The notes: generated by a model from the letters alone, not told the origin. DNA of 64,000 bases from Limnephilus marmoratus (GCA_917880885.1 OU862933.1:11521679-11585678); one strand, 5' to 3'; positions 41,430 to 52,839 are shown, counted from the first letter of the stretch. A program made the numbers and translations.

Positions 41430-41878
41430 TTTAAACTACGCAACGGATTTTCATACGGTTTTCACCAATAGATAGAGTGATTGAAGAGGAATGTTTACAT
41501 GTAAATTATATTAGAGAAAAGCCGAGAAATTCAAAGAAAACATATTTTTGTGCGATTTAAAACGGCTGGCGGGCCGCTTAGTCACTTTTGAAATTCGTTC
41601 TACGGAAGAAATTGGAAAATAGATGTCCTAGAGTAAGTAGGTATTTGATTTTCCCTTTTCAAATATCCAGTGTTGCATTGCAAGCATTGTATAATCAGTG
41701 GCGAGTTAATTAGTTTATATGTATAATACATGGTTATTATAGTAGAGAAAAGCCGATAAATTCAAATATTCAAATCAGGCAGCGGGCAGCGGGCAGCTGC
41801 GGGTGGTGTGGATTTTATAAAGATTTGGTAATGGCGTTGTGTTTCGTTAGCCACAGCAACGTATGGCCGGGTCTGCTA
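41430..41878 (+). mobile_element. Helitron-like element, copy 3
   Basis: The body matches the reverse complement of 8143-8695 (AATTCGTTCTACGGAAGAAA, AAATATCCAGTGTTGCATTG). The 3' end has GCCACAGCAACGTATGGC (41850-41867, one mismatch in the hairpin), then CGGGTCTG and CTAA, which still satisfies CTRR. The 5' boundary was not fixed. Confidence 0.6.
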
Positions 41879-42118
41879 ATATTTAATATTATGTAAACAA
41901 CAGACACATGTAAATAATTGATGAATTGATTTTTGGTGAGCATTCGAATATTTCTTTCTTCATTATTTCAAAACTAAGTATTTGGAGTATTATTAATGCT
42001 GTTGGAATATTCCACTGCATAGGTATGCACTCTCGAATAGTGAGAGTTCTGGCACCATGCAACTTGCACAGCTTTTTTGCATGAACTATCTATGTATGTC
42101 AATGTATTTATTTTCAGT

Positions 42119-42577
42119 TTGGGAGGCGGGTAAGGGTACCGCCGCCCCTAACTCACTACATTTATTTGATAACCAACACCTCTGCCGTAGGTCATCCCAA
42201 GTGGCTCACTACGTTTGATGACTTAGCAGAGGTGCCCGGGTTCATGGGGTGAGGTTTGTTCAGGTCTTAGAGGTGGATGCATCTGCCCACCGGTAGAGAT
42301 TGGTTGAGGGAATCCCTTTGACTTCTACAGCCGTTCTCTCTTGGAACATCGCCTTGCACCGCAGTGGGAGGGATGGTTTCATACGTACGTCACTCCTGGA
42401 CACACTGACCCTCCGATTCCTACCCACCCCTCAAACCCTTTTCCTTCCCAGAACATTCTCTCCTTCTTTTCTTACCTAAAAAGACCCTCCACACAGCATA
42501 CGCAAAGATGACATAGGCCCTGAAGGGAATTATTTTCCTCAGGGCCTCTTGTGTGGAGCTAATGTAAAAAAAAGTTT
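42119..42577 (+). mobile_element. Chimeric retroposon, near full length
   Basis: It begins TTGGGAGGCGGGTAAGGGTA, CCGCCGCCCC, has TTGATAACCAACACCTCTGC and GTGCCCGGGTTCATGGGGTG, and the tail CCACACAGCATACGCAAAGA, CAGGGCCTCTTGTGTGGAGC, TAATGT plus A-run. It is a good reference copy for comparison with the LINE 3' UTR at 4560-4690. Confidence 0.8.
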
Positions 42578-42730
42578 ATCACAATATTTCCATCATGAGC
42601 TACGGATATATCCCTTTAATTGTAAAGTAAGAGGCGAGACTCACTTTGTTGAGCAGGTCCAGTTCATTATTATAGCCCAAATTGATTTCATCAACTTTAT
42701 TTTTCCCTTTTGCTGCTCAATTATTACATA

Positions 42731-43065
42731 CTAGCTTTTTCCCGCGGCTTTCGCTCGCATGGTATATCACACCACTCCGCCTCCTCCACCCCCCCCCCCC
42801 TCTCCTCCCCCGACCACTCCACCATCCTCCTCCGACCCGTCCCCAATCCCCTCCCCCCCTCCACATCCTCGTTAATTTCTGGTACATCCATTTTTTAAAA
42901 GCTCGCATGCCACCTTTTGCAATTTTTTATACAAATTTCATAATGCCAGAGCTCAATAGTAGTTTTATACAAAATAACGAACAAAAAAAAATTATCCGAT
43001 TTGGTGCAGTCGTTCGGAAGTTATGCGCATGCCATACATTCATTTCGGCGATTCATTTTTAGAGA
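42731..43065 (-). mobile_element. CTAG-ended element with homopyrimidine core, copy 1
   Basis: On the minus strand: AAAAATGAATCGCCGAAATG near the start, then GACTGCACCAAATCGGATAA, a purine-rich core (complement of 42775-42870), and a terminal CTAG at 42734-42731 after a weak hairpin. The AAAATGAATC start and CTAG end resemble insect Helitrons, but the hairpin is poor. Confidence 0.45.
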
Positions 43066-43469
43066 TAGATATTAACTACGACCCGACCTCAACAAAGTAC
43101 TCTTTTTAGGGTGAATTGCCTAATTCAAAAAAAAAATATCGTTTCCAAGGCAAAAATTTGTTTGCTTTTCTTCTGACGTGTGCAATAACTCGATTGTGTT
43201 AAAGGAACAGGAAACGCATGATAAATAATTTCATAACGCCAGAGCTTATTCATAACGCCAGAACTCACCAACGTACGTAGCATTTTGCGTGAAAGGGTAA
43301 TAAGCATCCATATATCCGTATAAACTTTTGCCTTTATAATATTAGTAGGAAGGATTGGATTGTTGGGAACGGGTCACGTGCGTTTTGCGGAGTGTCTGAA
43401 GCTAAAGTGAGAGTGAGAAAGCTAAAGAGAATAGTCTACGTGTCTCAATGGAAAATTTGAAACCCAAAA

Positions 43470-43600
43470 ATTAAAAAAAAGATAGGTCACATCTAGGAAT
43501 TAAACCGAGGAATTTAGCTTTGCCGGAGGTCTAAATCGGGAAGGTCAAGGTCCTGGGTTCAGTTCCCAGATGCGACCGTATCTTTTTCTGATTTTCTATT
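43470..43600. repeat. Inverted tRNA-like repeat
   Basis: GGTCACATCTAGGAATTAAACC (from 43485) and GGTTCAGTTCCCAGATGCGACC (to about 43577) are inverted versions of a B-box-containing segment. It may be a degenerate SINE pair; no complete tRNA fold was confirmed. Confidence 0.35.
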
Positions 43601-43860
43601 TCAAATATTCTATTTAAGGGTCGCTAATATTGTGTTCAGTGATTAAGGGTCTGCAACCCGAATTTGTACCGATTTCTTACATATCTCCCTTAAACACGTT
43701 AAGTTTTAAATCTCTTAAAAAATAGGTGTTATTCTAGAATCTAGAAGATAATATCTAGACATTGCCCGCGCCGAAACGCCAATTATATAAAATTCCCTCA
43801 ATAGAAAAAAATTGCAAAGTATGCTCCAAGAATTATTATAAACACGTTTGTTTCATTAAT

Positions 43861-44070
43861 AGTTTTTGGGGTTTTATGCCGTGTTGCGTTACCTCCTTCT
43901 TTAGCCAACGTTTCGGACATCGTTAGATGTCACCGGTAGCTGTATCTACCGGATCTGCCCTGATGATGGACACTGCAACGATGTCCAAAACGTTGGCTAA
44001 AGAAGGAGGTAACGCAACACGGCATAACACCCCAAAAACTAATAACGAAAATGCTTTTGGCCGTGAAAAT
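43861..44070. mobile_element. Hammerhead-motif repeat, palindromic copy 2
   Basis: Two inverted arms (about 43863-43924 and 43978-44038) of the family: GGGGTTTTATGCCGTGTTGC, CTCCTTCTTTAGCCAACGTT and complements. On the plus strand CTGATGA (43960-43966) is followed by GGACA/TGTCC, but the conserved G of GAAA is A (AAAA at 43987). The left arm keeps GAAAC on the minus strand but lacks a CTGATGA partner. Confidence 0.55.
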
Positions 44071-45470
44071 TTTAAAACGTATCTCACGTTTGTTCCAGTT
44101 ATTTTACAAGTTATACGTAATTCACAGTGTTTCTTTGAATGCTGTTTAAGACAATGTCCGCGAGATTTTTGTTCTATTTTAAACGAGTCGTGTTTTATTA
44201 AACATTTTCGCAATTTTCGCATCGATTTTGTCGCTGTAAATGTTAGCGCTCTCCTCTAACATTCGGTATTTTGTATCTCTCCATCTTCTTCTTTTCGACC
44301 CCGGTTGCAGAGCCTTAAATAGAATTATTTGAGGTTATTCATTAAATTTAAATTAAAATAGTTCAGAGATTTGAATTTCCAATAAAATCCGCTTGGAAGC
44401 AACTAGTAACATTTAAAAATTAAGCGTAATCTGACAACTCGTACATACTCGTTTTTAAAAACATGAAGTCAAAATACAAAACTAATATCGTAAAATCTCC
44501 CTTTTAAGAGAAGTACTAAAACTCGCTTGTTAATAAATATGTTTATGCTCCCAAGTCTCTGTACACACGTAGTATGGTAAAATAACTTAAGTTTAGTGCT
44601 AGCTTCTATCCCCAAATCTTGGTATAATTTAATAAAGTTGAGTCTAGACCTAGTTTATTGCATTCTTACATGTCTTGTTAACACGGCTAACAAGAAAATA
44701 GCATTATTGAAAGAGCACTTCGGAGACAGGGACGGAATGGTTTGAAGAAAATGATACATTTTTATTGCCTCTTAAAAAACCGTATTCTGGCATACCGAAG
44801 CAGAAGGGTTCGTAGAGCTCTTCCTTATTAGGTGTAAGTTTGTACTACAAAGGGCCCAACCTAAAGGAGCCCCCTCTCTCCTTTTTGGGCCCTACAGAAG
44901 TCCTCCTCCCTTTTGGACCCCCTCATAATCATGTTGAAGGTTATGAAAACTTTACTGTTATTATTAAAAGAAAAATATGGTACAGAAATATATGTAATAT
45001 TACAGACATAGGCAGTTGTTGAAAATATTTGCAGGTCACAGGGTAAGATTGCTATGGAGGCACTTTTTCGAATAAATTGATCCCAGAAGGTAATTACCAT
45101 TCTGTTTTCTATCTTGCAAATGAATCGGCTTTAGAGAGAAAATGTTCGCAATTTGTAAATATTGTGTATACAATTGCGCATTTTTTTTCCTAACATGGCG
45201 AATTTATCTACGAAACGGGGAAGGGGGAAATGGATGATTTTTTTTTTCAATTTGAACCAAATTCACCCCCTAACCTCAAAGGCAAACCCAAAACACTTAA
45301 TATTAATCTAAGTGAAGATAATTCTTTGTTGATCAAAATAATATTAATAATACAGATATTCTCACACATGTGTTAGGAAAAGAATAATTAGGTAGGTATA
45401 TTTATCTAAATCAGAATATTTCTATGCAGAAGAAACTAAAACGCGTAGTTTTTTAATAAATGAAAATAGA
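44071..45470. other. AT-rich sequence, nothing recognised
   Basis: No supported feature. The frame continuing from the hammerhead repeat to 44259 has no recognisable domain. Confidence 0.45.
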
Positions 45471-45815
45471 AAGGGTACCCCCCCCCCCCCTAACCGAACT
45501 TATTCTCTAGATCAGTTTCATCAACACTTTCAACGATTTATTTTTATTTGAATTCCGCACAATGTGATGTTTTTAGCAACTTTTTAACCCCCCCCCCCTG
45601 TGGTGATATGTGGTGAGGTTTTAGACTAACCCCGCCCCCCCCCCCAAAATCACGTGTATTTTTTTTAGTACAAAGAATTTTTAAATTTTCGAAATATTAT
45701 CAGGAAAAATAAATACACGTGATATTTAATCATACCCCCCCCCGGTGATATTTCGTGATTTTTTCCGAACCCCCCCCCCCCGTTTCGAGCCTCACGTGAT
45801 TAATGGACGACCTCT
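45471..45815. repeat. Cluster of five poly-C runs, degenerate MITE debris
   Basis: C-runs of about 9-13 bases at about 45479, 45588, 45636, 45736 and 45769, with CACGTGTATTT/AAATACACGTG inverted segments (45650-45662 and 45712-45722) and CTCACGTGATTAATGGACGA at the end. The layout recalls decayed GGGGG...CACGTAATTAATG Harbinger-like ends as at 19701. Confidence 0.4.
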
Positions 45816-45844
45816 TATGGGCCTACGGTATCAATTAGAGTATG

Positions 45845-46020
45845 TTGAGGTACTCAAAGGAGTGAAGAACAGAAGGAAATTAAGAAGAACCTGACTATTC
45901 AAATCTGGTCATTAAGCACTGTCAATCCATTTCAACATTTTGATTCTGATTGGCGGTCTTTCACGAGGTGATATTGATGAGAGTATGTAACGCGATAATT
46001 AAATAAAATGCACGTTTTTA
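45845..46020 (-). mobile_element. tRNA-SINE fragment
   Basis: CCTGACTATTCAAATCTGGTC, AAGCACTGTCAATCCATTTC and GGTCTTTCACGAGGTGATAT match the SINE body in antisense, though diverged. Confidence 0.5.
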
Positions 46021-46134
46021 GAGTAATCGGTCTTTATTTGGGTTGGTACAATCAATTTGCAAGTTTGACACCGTTCAATAATAAATAGTAAAACAGTACA
46101 AAACTATAACAATACCTTTATGGGTACCCAAAGG

Positions 46135-46538
46135 GAGGCGTCTACTAATATCTACAGGAATTCCAAAAACTGAAAAAATCGAACTAATATCTATGGAAAC
46201 CAAAGTGTTGACGAATATCTACAGCACAAACTGTTGACTAATATCTATGAGAATCAGAGTGTTGACGAATATCTACAGCACTGGCAGAGGTTGGATTTGC
46301 AATTATGTGTAGCATATTGGAATAATGTAATATTGCGTATGCAGTTTAAAAAACTTAATTTATGTAAGTGTGTATGTAAAAATTCGTAATATCGGACAAT
46401 TGGACACATTTAGCTGATTAGTCCCACCTACGCTCCGTAGATATTAGTCAACACTCTGAAGTTCGTAGATATTAGTTCAACATACGAGCTGTAGATATTC
46501 GTCAAACATACAGGCTGTAGATATTAGTATCTGGAGTC
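46135..46538. mobile_element. Mutator-like MITE with 10-bp duplications
   Basis: 404 bp between exact 10-bp direct repeats TACCCAAAGG (46125-46134 and 46539-46548). The ends are inverted (GA...TACTAATATCTACAG on both sides), and each end carries several inverted units of TGTTGACGAATATCTACAG. A 9-10 bp duplication with long subterminal arms fits Mutator-like elements. No coding sequence. Confidence 0.6.
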
Positions 46539-46779
46539 TACCCAAAGGAAACCTAATTGTTCCCTCAACCGCTCGTTTTACTTTTTAACAAAGGGGTTAC
46601 GAGTCTATCCACTCTGGGTTAGCTGAAAGTATGCCAGTTGTGCCAGAGGTTTTTCTTGAAGCTGCGCCGTTAATACCAGGAGGCAAACTTAAACTCTAAA
46701 GTTAAAACATGGCCTTATATCGGTCAGACCAGCTGTGACATCTGTAAGCCTGAGCGGCGGGTGAAAATCTAATAGCCCC

Positions 46780-47203
46780 TCCAGACTCACGGCGAGAAGC
46801 CCCGAGAATACCCGAGAAGCGTGAATGTGATAAGTTTCTCGCATTCTTTTTCTCGGGCTCGCCTGTTCTCGGATCGCTGTCGGTAAATTTGGCCGCTTCA
46901 AAGGATTTCTCGGGGAGAAGCGAGAAGACTACTACACTCACGTTTTGTCTCAGTGTTGTTTAGTGAGCGGTTGAGAGTAGACGCGCATTATTTTTTGGTT
47001 TGGTTTCGAAAATTTTCTTTTCTTGTGTTAAAAATGTGGAACAATCAACAAGAGTTGCAATTTATCGCACAAAGCCAAACCTGCAGCATTTTGAATATCG
47101 TCTGTAATGTCGTCCATACCGGATGGGAAACAGATCACGAGTGAGAAAAATGTGAGTGTGGATAAGTGCTTGTTCACGCGAGACTTCTCGCCGTGAGTCT
47201 GGA
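46780..47203. mobile_element. DNA-transposon-like element with 20-bp TIRs
   Basis: TCCAGACTCACGGCGAGAAG (46780-46799) is repeated in exact inverse at 47184-47203. The interior is GC-richer than its flanks and holds further GCGAGAAG motifs and a short frame starting MWNNQQELQFIAQ at 47034. The target duplication was not identified, so the superfamily is open. Confidence 0.55.
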
Positions 47204-48525
47204 ATCAGCATAAGAATAGCTTCTCTCGCCCCTGATTGCTAAGAAACGAAGCGATGTGGGAATGAGAAAGTATTAGAGATTGAATAAATATCAATACACG
47301 CACTAAAATAATAAGATTTGCTACAAGTGGTTATTTACTGTTATTGAAGGGTCAAAAACATGCAAATCTTAATTTTTAAAAGTCTTATTCGATGTCAAGT
47401 ACAGCCCTGTTTTTAGAAAGCATATAATCTTAGCCACACTCTTGTCATAATGTATTTAAAGACATTCCCTCTCGCCTAACTAGGGCATTAATTTTAACTA
47501 ATGCTATGGAAACTTCTCAACTAATAAAACACGGAATGAATAAATTTATTAATGCAATTAAAAGTTTCGAATTGTTTGGTTGAATTTTGCGGTAATTTAG
47601 TAAAATAATTTTGATTTAGAAACGGAAAAGTATTTGAAGATTTTAATCGAAATTTTGAAGATTCTTAGGAATCTACAACTTGCTAGATTTATTCGCATTC
47701 TAGACGTATTATTTATGTTTTACATTGGGTGCTCTCTTTTATTGGAGATTGTCAATAATCAGAACAACCTTCACCCCGCAGGCTGTTGGTAGGTTTCGAA
47801 TTCATGAGATTCTGCGTATTAATTTTACTACGGCTTCTATCAAATGTCTTCAGATTAGAAGTTGGGTAAAAAAAATGTTTATACGCTCCGAGTGATAAAA
47901 CCAAGAAGTTTGAGTTGTTTTGTTCTCAAACCAATTTTGATTCAATGTTTTAGTTTTCTTTGTACAATCCCAGTAATGTTGGCTCCACTGGGTGGCTTAC
48001 CCATGCTGAGGCCTCCATTTTATATTGCAAAAAAAATAAAAATTTATCCTGCGATCAAAGATTTTTTTCACATTTTTTTAAACGCCACATTATGTATTAA
48101 TCCTTTGCGCAGGAATAACTTAAATACTAAAAATACATTTCATGTATTTAAGTAGATATAAGAAGGATAGTAATTTTAGGGTCTACCTTCGGCCCCAGTT
48201 GGCTGCGGGAAGGTTAAAATAATATATTATATATTTAAAACATACGAAAATATTTTTTTAATGGTAAAATGTCATTTCTGATAATTTCAGTACATTATAA
48301 CTTTTTTTTATTGTATCCAAATGTAAACCATTGTAATGCAGGTAATTATTTTTAGCAAACATTGTTTGTTACCCAGCCCTTGCGTAAAAAATTATAAACA
48401 TTTTATTTACCCAATTAATAAACCACCACAACACGGTCATGTGCCTAGCATGGTGGTCGAAAAATCCTCAATTCATATATATTGTGGCTTAAAATTGCGA
48501 GTCAGCATACATCTCAATATGAATA
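47204..48525. other. AT-rich sequence, nothing recognised
   Basis: No supported genes or repeats. Confidence 0.5.
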
Positions 48526-48529
48526 TAAT

Positions 48530-48770
48530 AAACTACTAGTTCATGTTCATAATACAAGACTAACTGCAAACGATTGACTTATAATTCCCAGATACCTAAA
48601 TAAATACGGTGAAAGAACTCTAGAATACCTTGTTTCAATAATTTACAACATGTTACCCAACGCAATAAAAAGCTGTGAATTGAGTTTCAGAAGGAAATGT
48701 ACGCTAAAAAAATGGTTCAGTGAAAGAACTTTTCTGTTCTAATCTCCGTTTTTTCCATTATTATTTTCTT
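48530..48770 (+). pseudogene. LINE reverse transcriptase C-terminal fragment
   Basis: Reads YLNKYGERTLEYLVSIIYNM then LPNAIKSCELSFRRKCTLKK and a W at 48715, the pattern that closes many LINE ORF2 proteins (LPN...I......FK..LK.W). Frame shifts lie upstream. Confidence 0.45.
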
Positions 48771-49169
48771 TTTATTTCTTTCATTTTCTCTGTTTCTGTA
48801 TTTCTTATAAAAAATGTTATTAACATTTTTTTTCCAAAACATATATTTTTTTTATATATAAAATGTAATAATGTGTATATTTTATGTACCTGTCTCAATT
48901 AAAAAAAAAGAAATGTCAAAAGAACCCGTTGACAAACTGATATCAAACAGTTTAACGGGACTTAATTTAAAAATGTAAAAAACTGTAAATAAATAATAAA
49001 GGAATTTGATTAATAAAAAAATAAAAAAAATGTAACTAACAGTCAATGAATAAAGAAAACAAAAAAAAAAATAAAAACCTCTCAATTTCTTGTGGAATAT
49101 CGGTAACGCGATTTTAGGGTTCGGGAAAATATTTGCCAATACACCTTTATACAAAGTGCACTAAAGATT

Positions 49170-49340
49170 AGAATGAATAACGGAAGTCGGCACAGCCCTC
49201 CAGCGTTAACCGGAAGCGACGTCAGCCTGACGCAGTCGCGGCGGCAAAGCTCGTAAACACCCTCAATAATTCACCGGGAGCGTTCCGATTTGCGCGGGAT
49301 TTCCTACAAATTATACAGCCTCCTAAACCCAGTGGATTAA
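49170..49340. other. CpG-rich island
   Basis: GGAAGCGACGTCAGCCTGACG and GCAGTCGCGGCGGCAAAGCT stand out against the AT-rich flanks, with a CRE-like GACGTCA. It could be a promoter or enhancer; nothing else supports that. Confidence 0.25.
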
Positions 49341-49548
49341 TACGACTTTAGCTAGAAAGGCTTTAATAATTGTTATGTATGAAATACGCTACGATAAGCG
49401 CGCAGAGGGGGAGGCAATATGGGAAATGTTCGAGGATTACGAATCACGAGCAATGTAAAACATTATTGTTAAAATATTGAAATAACAATAATTAAGCTTT
49501 GAATAGCAACACAAAGAATATTATATTATTGATATTATATTATTGATA

Positions 49549-49938
49549 CAGGGTGTCCGGGGGCAAAGTGCATTAACTTCGGGAGGTGATTCTACACGAT
49601 GGTAGGAGTAAAAAAGATAAATAACTTTTTTCGAAATTCCATCATTTTTTTCCCATACAAAAAGATCTACCTACTAAGAATCCTTAGTGTGAGGTACGAT
49701 GTTACTTGCCGGGAGCCTGCCGGGCACTATCGTGGCAACAATAAATGGTGGTGACTGGCCCGTATCGTAACAGCGGAAAATAATAACGCTGGCCGCGCAC
49801 GCCGGTCAAATTTTACGTTTTTACCACAAAACTACCCCTAAAAGTTGGAATTTCGAAAAAAGTTATTTATCTTTTTTACTTACACTATCATGTAGAATCA
49901 CCTCCCGAAGTTAATGCACTTTAACCCCGGACATCCTG
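49549..49938. mobile_element. Tc1/mariner-like MITE with ~90-bp TIRs
   Basis: 390 bp, ends CAGGGTGTCCGGGGGCAAAG and, inverted, CAGGATGTCCGGGGTTAAAG. Similarity continues for about 90 bp (AACTTCGGGAGGTGATTCTA, AAAAAAGATAAATAACTTTT). TA lies on both sides (49547-49548 and 49939-49940). No transposase. Confidence 0.75.
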
Positions 49939-50037
49939 TATAATGAATATAGAAGACGGTATTTGGATGTCTGTGGGTAGGTTGGACTGATTAAAAAAGT
50001 GGCCCATTGATGTAAATTTATCATTTTACATTAATTT

Positions 50038-50440
50038 GACGGCCGGCGTGGTCGTGCGGTAAGGTTCTTGAATCACAATCCGAAGGTCACGGGATCGAAT
50101 CCCGGCGTGGGCAAATAAATTTTATTAGAATAATTTGTGTTATTTCACAATTTATTCATTTAAAATAATGTACAGTATATTTGCGGCACGTTCCAGAGTG
50201 GAAGATACTCCCAGTATCGCCCTGGTGTGAGACCATCATTCAGAATTGAAACGTTCGTTGCTTGAAATGGCGTTATCCGTGTTTGGTGACCAGACCTAAA
50301 TAGCCAGGTACTTTCCCACCTTCCTCTTCCCCATCTCCTTCCCCACCCCACTTCCATCAGCCTGATAACATACCCCAATTGGGGATGCCATAGTGCCACT
50401 GGCTCCAGAAGGGAGCAGCTGAGACTCTAGTGAGGTATTA
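50038..50440 (+). mobile_element. tRNA-derived SINE, full-length reference copy
   Basis: The tRNA-like head GGCCGGCGTGGTCGTGCGGT has an A-box-like TGGTCGTGCGG and a B box GGATCGAATCC. Then come GTGTTATTTCACAATTTATTC, GCACGTTCCAGAGTGGAAGA, TCGCCCTGGTGTGAGACCAT, ACCCCAATTGGGGATGCCAT and the 3' end GAGACTCTAGTGAGGTATTACC. Same family as 2346-2779. Confidence 0.85.
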
Positions 50441-50589
50441 CCTTAAAAATTTTAAATGATTAAAAGATGCATTAATTTCGATACTCCATATTTTTTTAAA
50501 TAAACAATCGATGTAGGTAATTTTATTTATTTTTCAGACCTTTTTTGGCTTTTGCATTTTATTATGATGATAAAAAAAAAGTCAATTTC

Positions 50590-51002
50590 AATGGGTGTTG
50601 GTACCGCCGCCCCTGCAACCATTTATTGGATAACCAATACCTCTGCACGTGGTCAGCTACGTTTGGTGAATTAGCAGGGGTGCCCGAGTTCATAAGATTT
50701 GTTTGGGTCTTGGCGGTGAATGCATCTCGTAGGCCAAATCGGGAGAGATTGGTTTGTAGGAGACCTTTTGACCTCTTCAGCGGGACTCTCTCGATACATC
50801 GCCTGGCACCGCAGTGAGAGGGATAGATGCCTACGTCCGTCACTCCTGATGACGCCGACCCTCAGATTCCTACCCCCCCCTCCCCTCATACCTTATTTCC
50901 TTCCCAATACTTCCTTTTCTTCCTTTCCTCAAAAGACCCTCCACGTAGCACCCTCAAAGATTACACAGGCCCTGAGAGAATGCGTGGAGCTAATATAAAA
51001 AG
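50590..51002 (+). mobile_element. Chimeric retroposon copy
   Basis: GGGTGTTGGTACCGCCGCCCC head, AACCATTTATTGGATAACCA, then the middle blocks and the tail AAGACCCTCCACGTAGCACC, GCGTGGAGCTAATATAAAAA. About 20 bp of the conserved tail (TATTTTCCTCAGGGCC) is deleted. Confidence 0.75.
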
Positions 51003-51604
51003 GTATGAAAATACAGAATTCGAATATCAGTAACTAATATAAATAAACAAGATACAATTACCTACTGTTAAGATCGACATACAATTTTTTTAATAATTGT
51101 GTGTCGACAGCCTTTCAATACATGTGGTGTCAATGAAGAACTCATTTTCTGAACTGTGCAGTTGATTCGTGACCGAATATAATCCTGCATTAGGTCCTAT
51201 ATTGCCATGGAAAAGTACCTTCTGACTAAGAATTCTACGGAGTACGCGAATAATTAAAAAAAAAACTATTGAAATTATCATGAGTAAGCAAATGTGCTAA
51301 AGATATTTTAATAAACACGACTTATTTTAAATACAGCCAAAATCCCTCGACAAAGGTCTCAAATAGCATTTATATAAATTAAAGTCAATCAACAAAAGAA
51401 AATCAGTGAAGTACATGTTATGAACGATTTTGTAAAGAAAAAAATAGTCAGAATACATCAGAACATTGTATTTCACGGCACCAACATGTTGTGATCTCTT
51501 GGGCATCTGAAATTTGTATGTATGTACTCGTAGTTAATCTAATCATTATTATTTTTGAGAAATTTGAGAAAATGAATACCCCAACCAATCAAAGGTGGCA
51601 TTCC

Positions 51605-51652
51605 CGACTCTTCTCTTCTCTTCTCTTCTCTTCTCTTCTCTTCTCTTCTCTC
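51605..51652 (+). repeat. TTCTC microsatellite
   Basis: About nine tandem TTCTC units directly before the CTAG-ended element at 51651. Confidence 0.95.
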
Positions 51653-52152
51653 TATAAATAAAAATGAATCCCCGAAATGTATGTACGCACATAACTTTCG
51701 AACGACTGCACCAAATTGGATAATTCTTTTATTGTTGTGTTCGTTATTGTCAGGACAAGGTTTGTATAAAACTATTGGTGAGCTCTGGCATTATGATATT
51801 TGTATAAAAAATGCAATAGGTGGCACGCTTAGATAAGAGAAACAACTATTATCTGTGGTGGCACGCGAGCTGTTTTAAAACTGAATGTATCGGGACTGAA
51901 TGTATGGAATGCGGGAGCGGGAGGGGGGAGGGCAGAGGGTGAACTCGGGAGGGGGGGTTCGCGGGACGGGTGAAAGGGGGAGTGGAGTGGGGAGAGGGAA
52001 GGTTGAGGAAAAGGAGTGGGAGCGCGAGAGGGGAAGAGGACGCGGGAGAGGAAGGGGAGGCGGAAGGGGAATGGGACAAATGGGAAAGGACACGCAGGGA
52101 GAAACAATTTCTTTATTAAATGGCATAGCAACGAATGTCGGGAACCAGCTAG
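51651..52152 (+). mobile_element. CTAG-ended element with homopurine core, copy 2
   Basis: Begins TCTATAAATAAAAATGAATC, holds GACTGCACCAAATTGGATAA and ACAAGGTTTGTATAAAACTA, then a nearly pure G/A tract (about 51908-52080), and ends CGGGAACCAGCTAG before T. The TC start and CTAG end with a T after it resemble Helitrons. Sister copies are at 42731 and 62671. Confidence 0.5.
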
Positions 52153-52399
52153 TTTTTAATAATTTGAAATATTTCGATAAACGATTTTACGAATAGAATG
52201 CGGATTGTTTAATAAAATCTCATCAGCGATATATTTTTTGTATAATAGAGGCAATTTAAAATGAATTTCATTTATGAATAACTTTAAAAGCTGTAGGTAC
52301 TACAGGTTTTGTTCAAATATTGCATTTCATATAGAAATTCCCAACCAGACTAAATTCCTTCATTCACTGACTAGCTGACGTGGCAAAAGAAACGCAACG

Positions 52400-52620
52400 C
52401 CATCTGTTTCTTTTAAAACGGTCTGAAGATTGAATTATGATTTCACAAAAAAAAAAGTTTTTTTTTGGATTTCGTAGGATTCGAACCACCGTTCGCTTGA
52501 TGTCTGTCTCTCTGGCCGCTGAGACTTGTCAGACGTCTTGTGCACTGCGCTATGGGAGTCACGAGCCAAGGTGCGAATTTACCGCATTATATTAGAACCG
52601 AGTATTTGTGTAGAACTGAG
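52400..52620 (-). mobile_element. tRNA-derived SINE, second type, copy 2
   Basis: Parallel to 22830-23045: A-box-like TAGCGCAGTGC and B box GGTTCGAATCC on the minus strand, the same CGGCCAGAGAGACAGACATC middle, A-run, and flanking CAATCTTCAGACC. The TCATCCGAATTT block follows on the plus strand in both copies. Confidence 0.6.
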
Positions 52621-52839
52621 TTGTGATGCATTTCCGTTTCATCCGAATTTCAAATCACTAACGGAAGAAGTTTCACTTCAAAATATTAATTATTAGTTTT
52701 CCGAAAATATTCTACCGTGGAGTTAATAAACTATTTTGCAAAGAAATAATAATATATTTTGTCGGTGTTTTATATGTAGGTATCAATGTATTATTTTAAG
52801 TTGATGCTACTCGTATATCCCTTTTCGCCTGCATCGCGC

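Noticed and set aside
46702..46941. Minus-strand coding frames near 46.8 kb
   Set aside because: They overlap each other in two frames and cross a terminal inverted repeat; no domain was recognised.
47034..47144. Myb/SANT-like N-terminus of a Harbinger protein
   Set aside because: Only about a dozen residues (MWNNQQELQFI) resemble such a start; too short to support.
50038..50112. tRNA gene on the plus strand
   Set aside because: Same SINE family; the downstream body and repeated occurrence argue against a functional tRNA.
51829..52196. Pro/Ser-rich or Gly/Arg-rich proteins on both strands
   Set aside because: These follow from the homopurine tract being open in most frames; they are composition artefacts.
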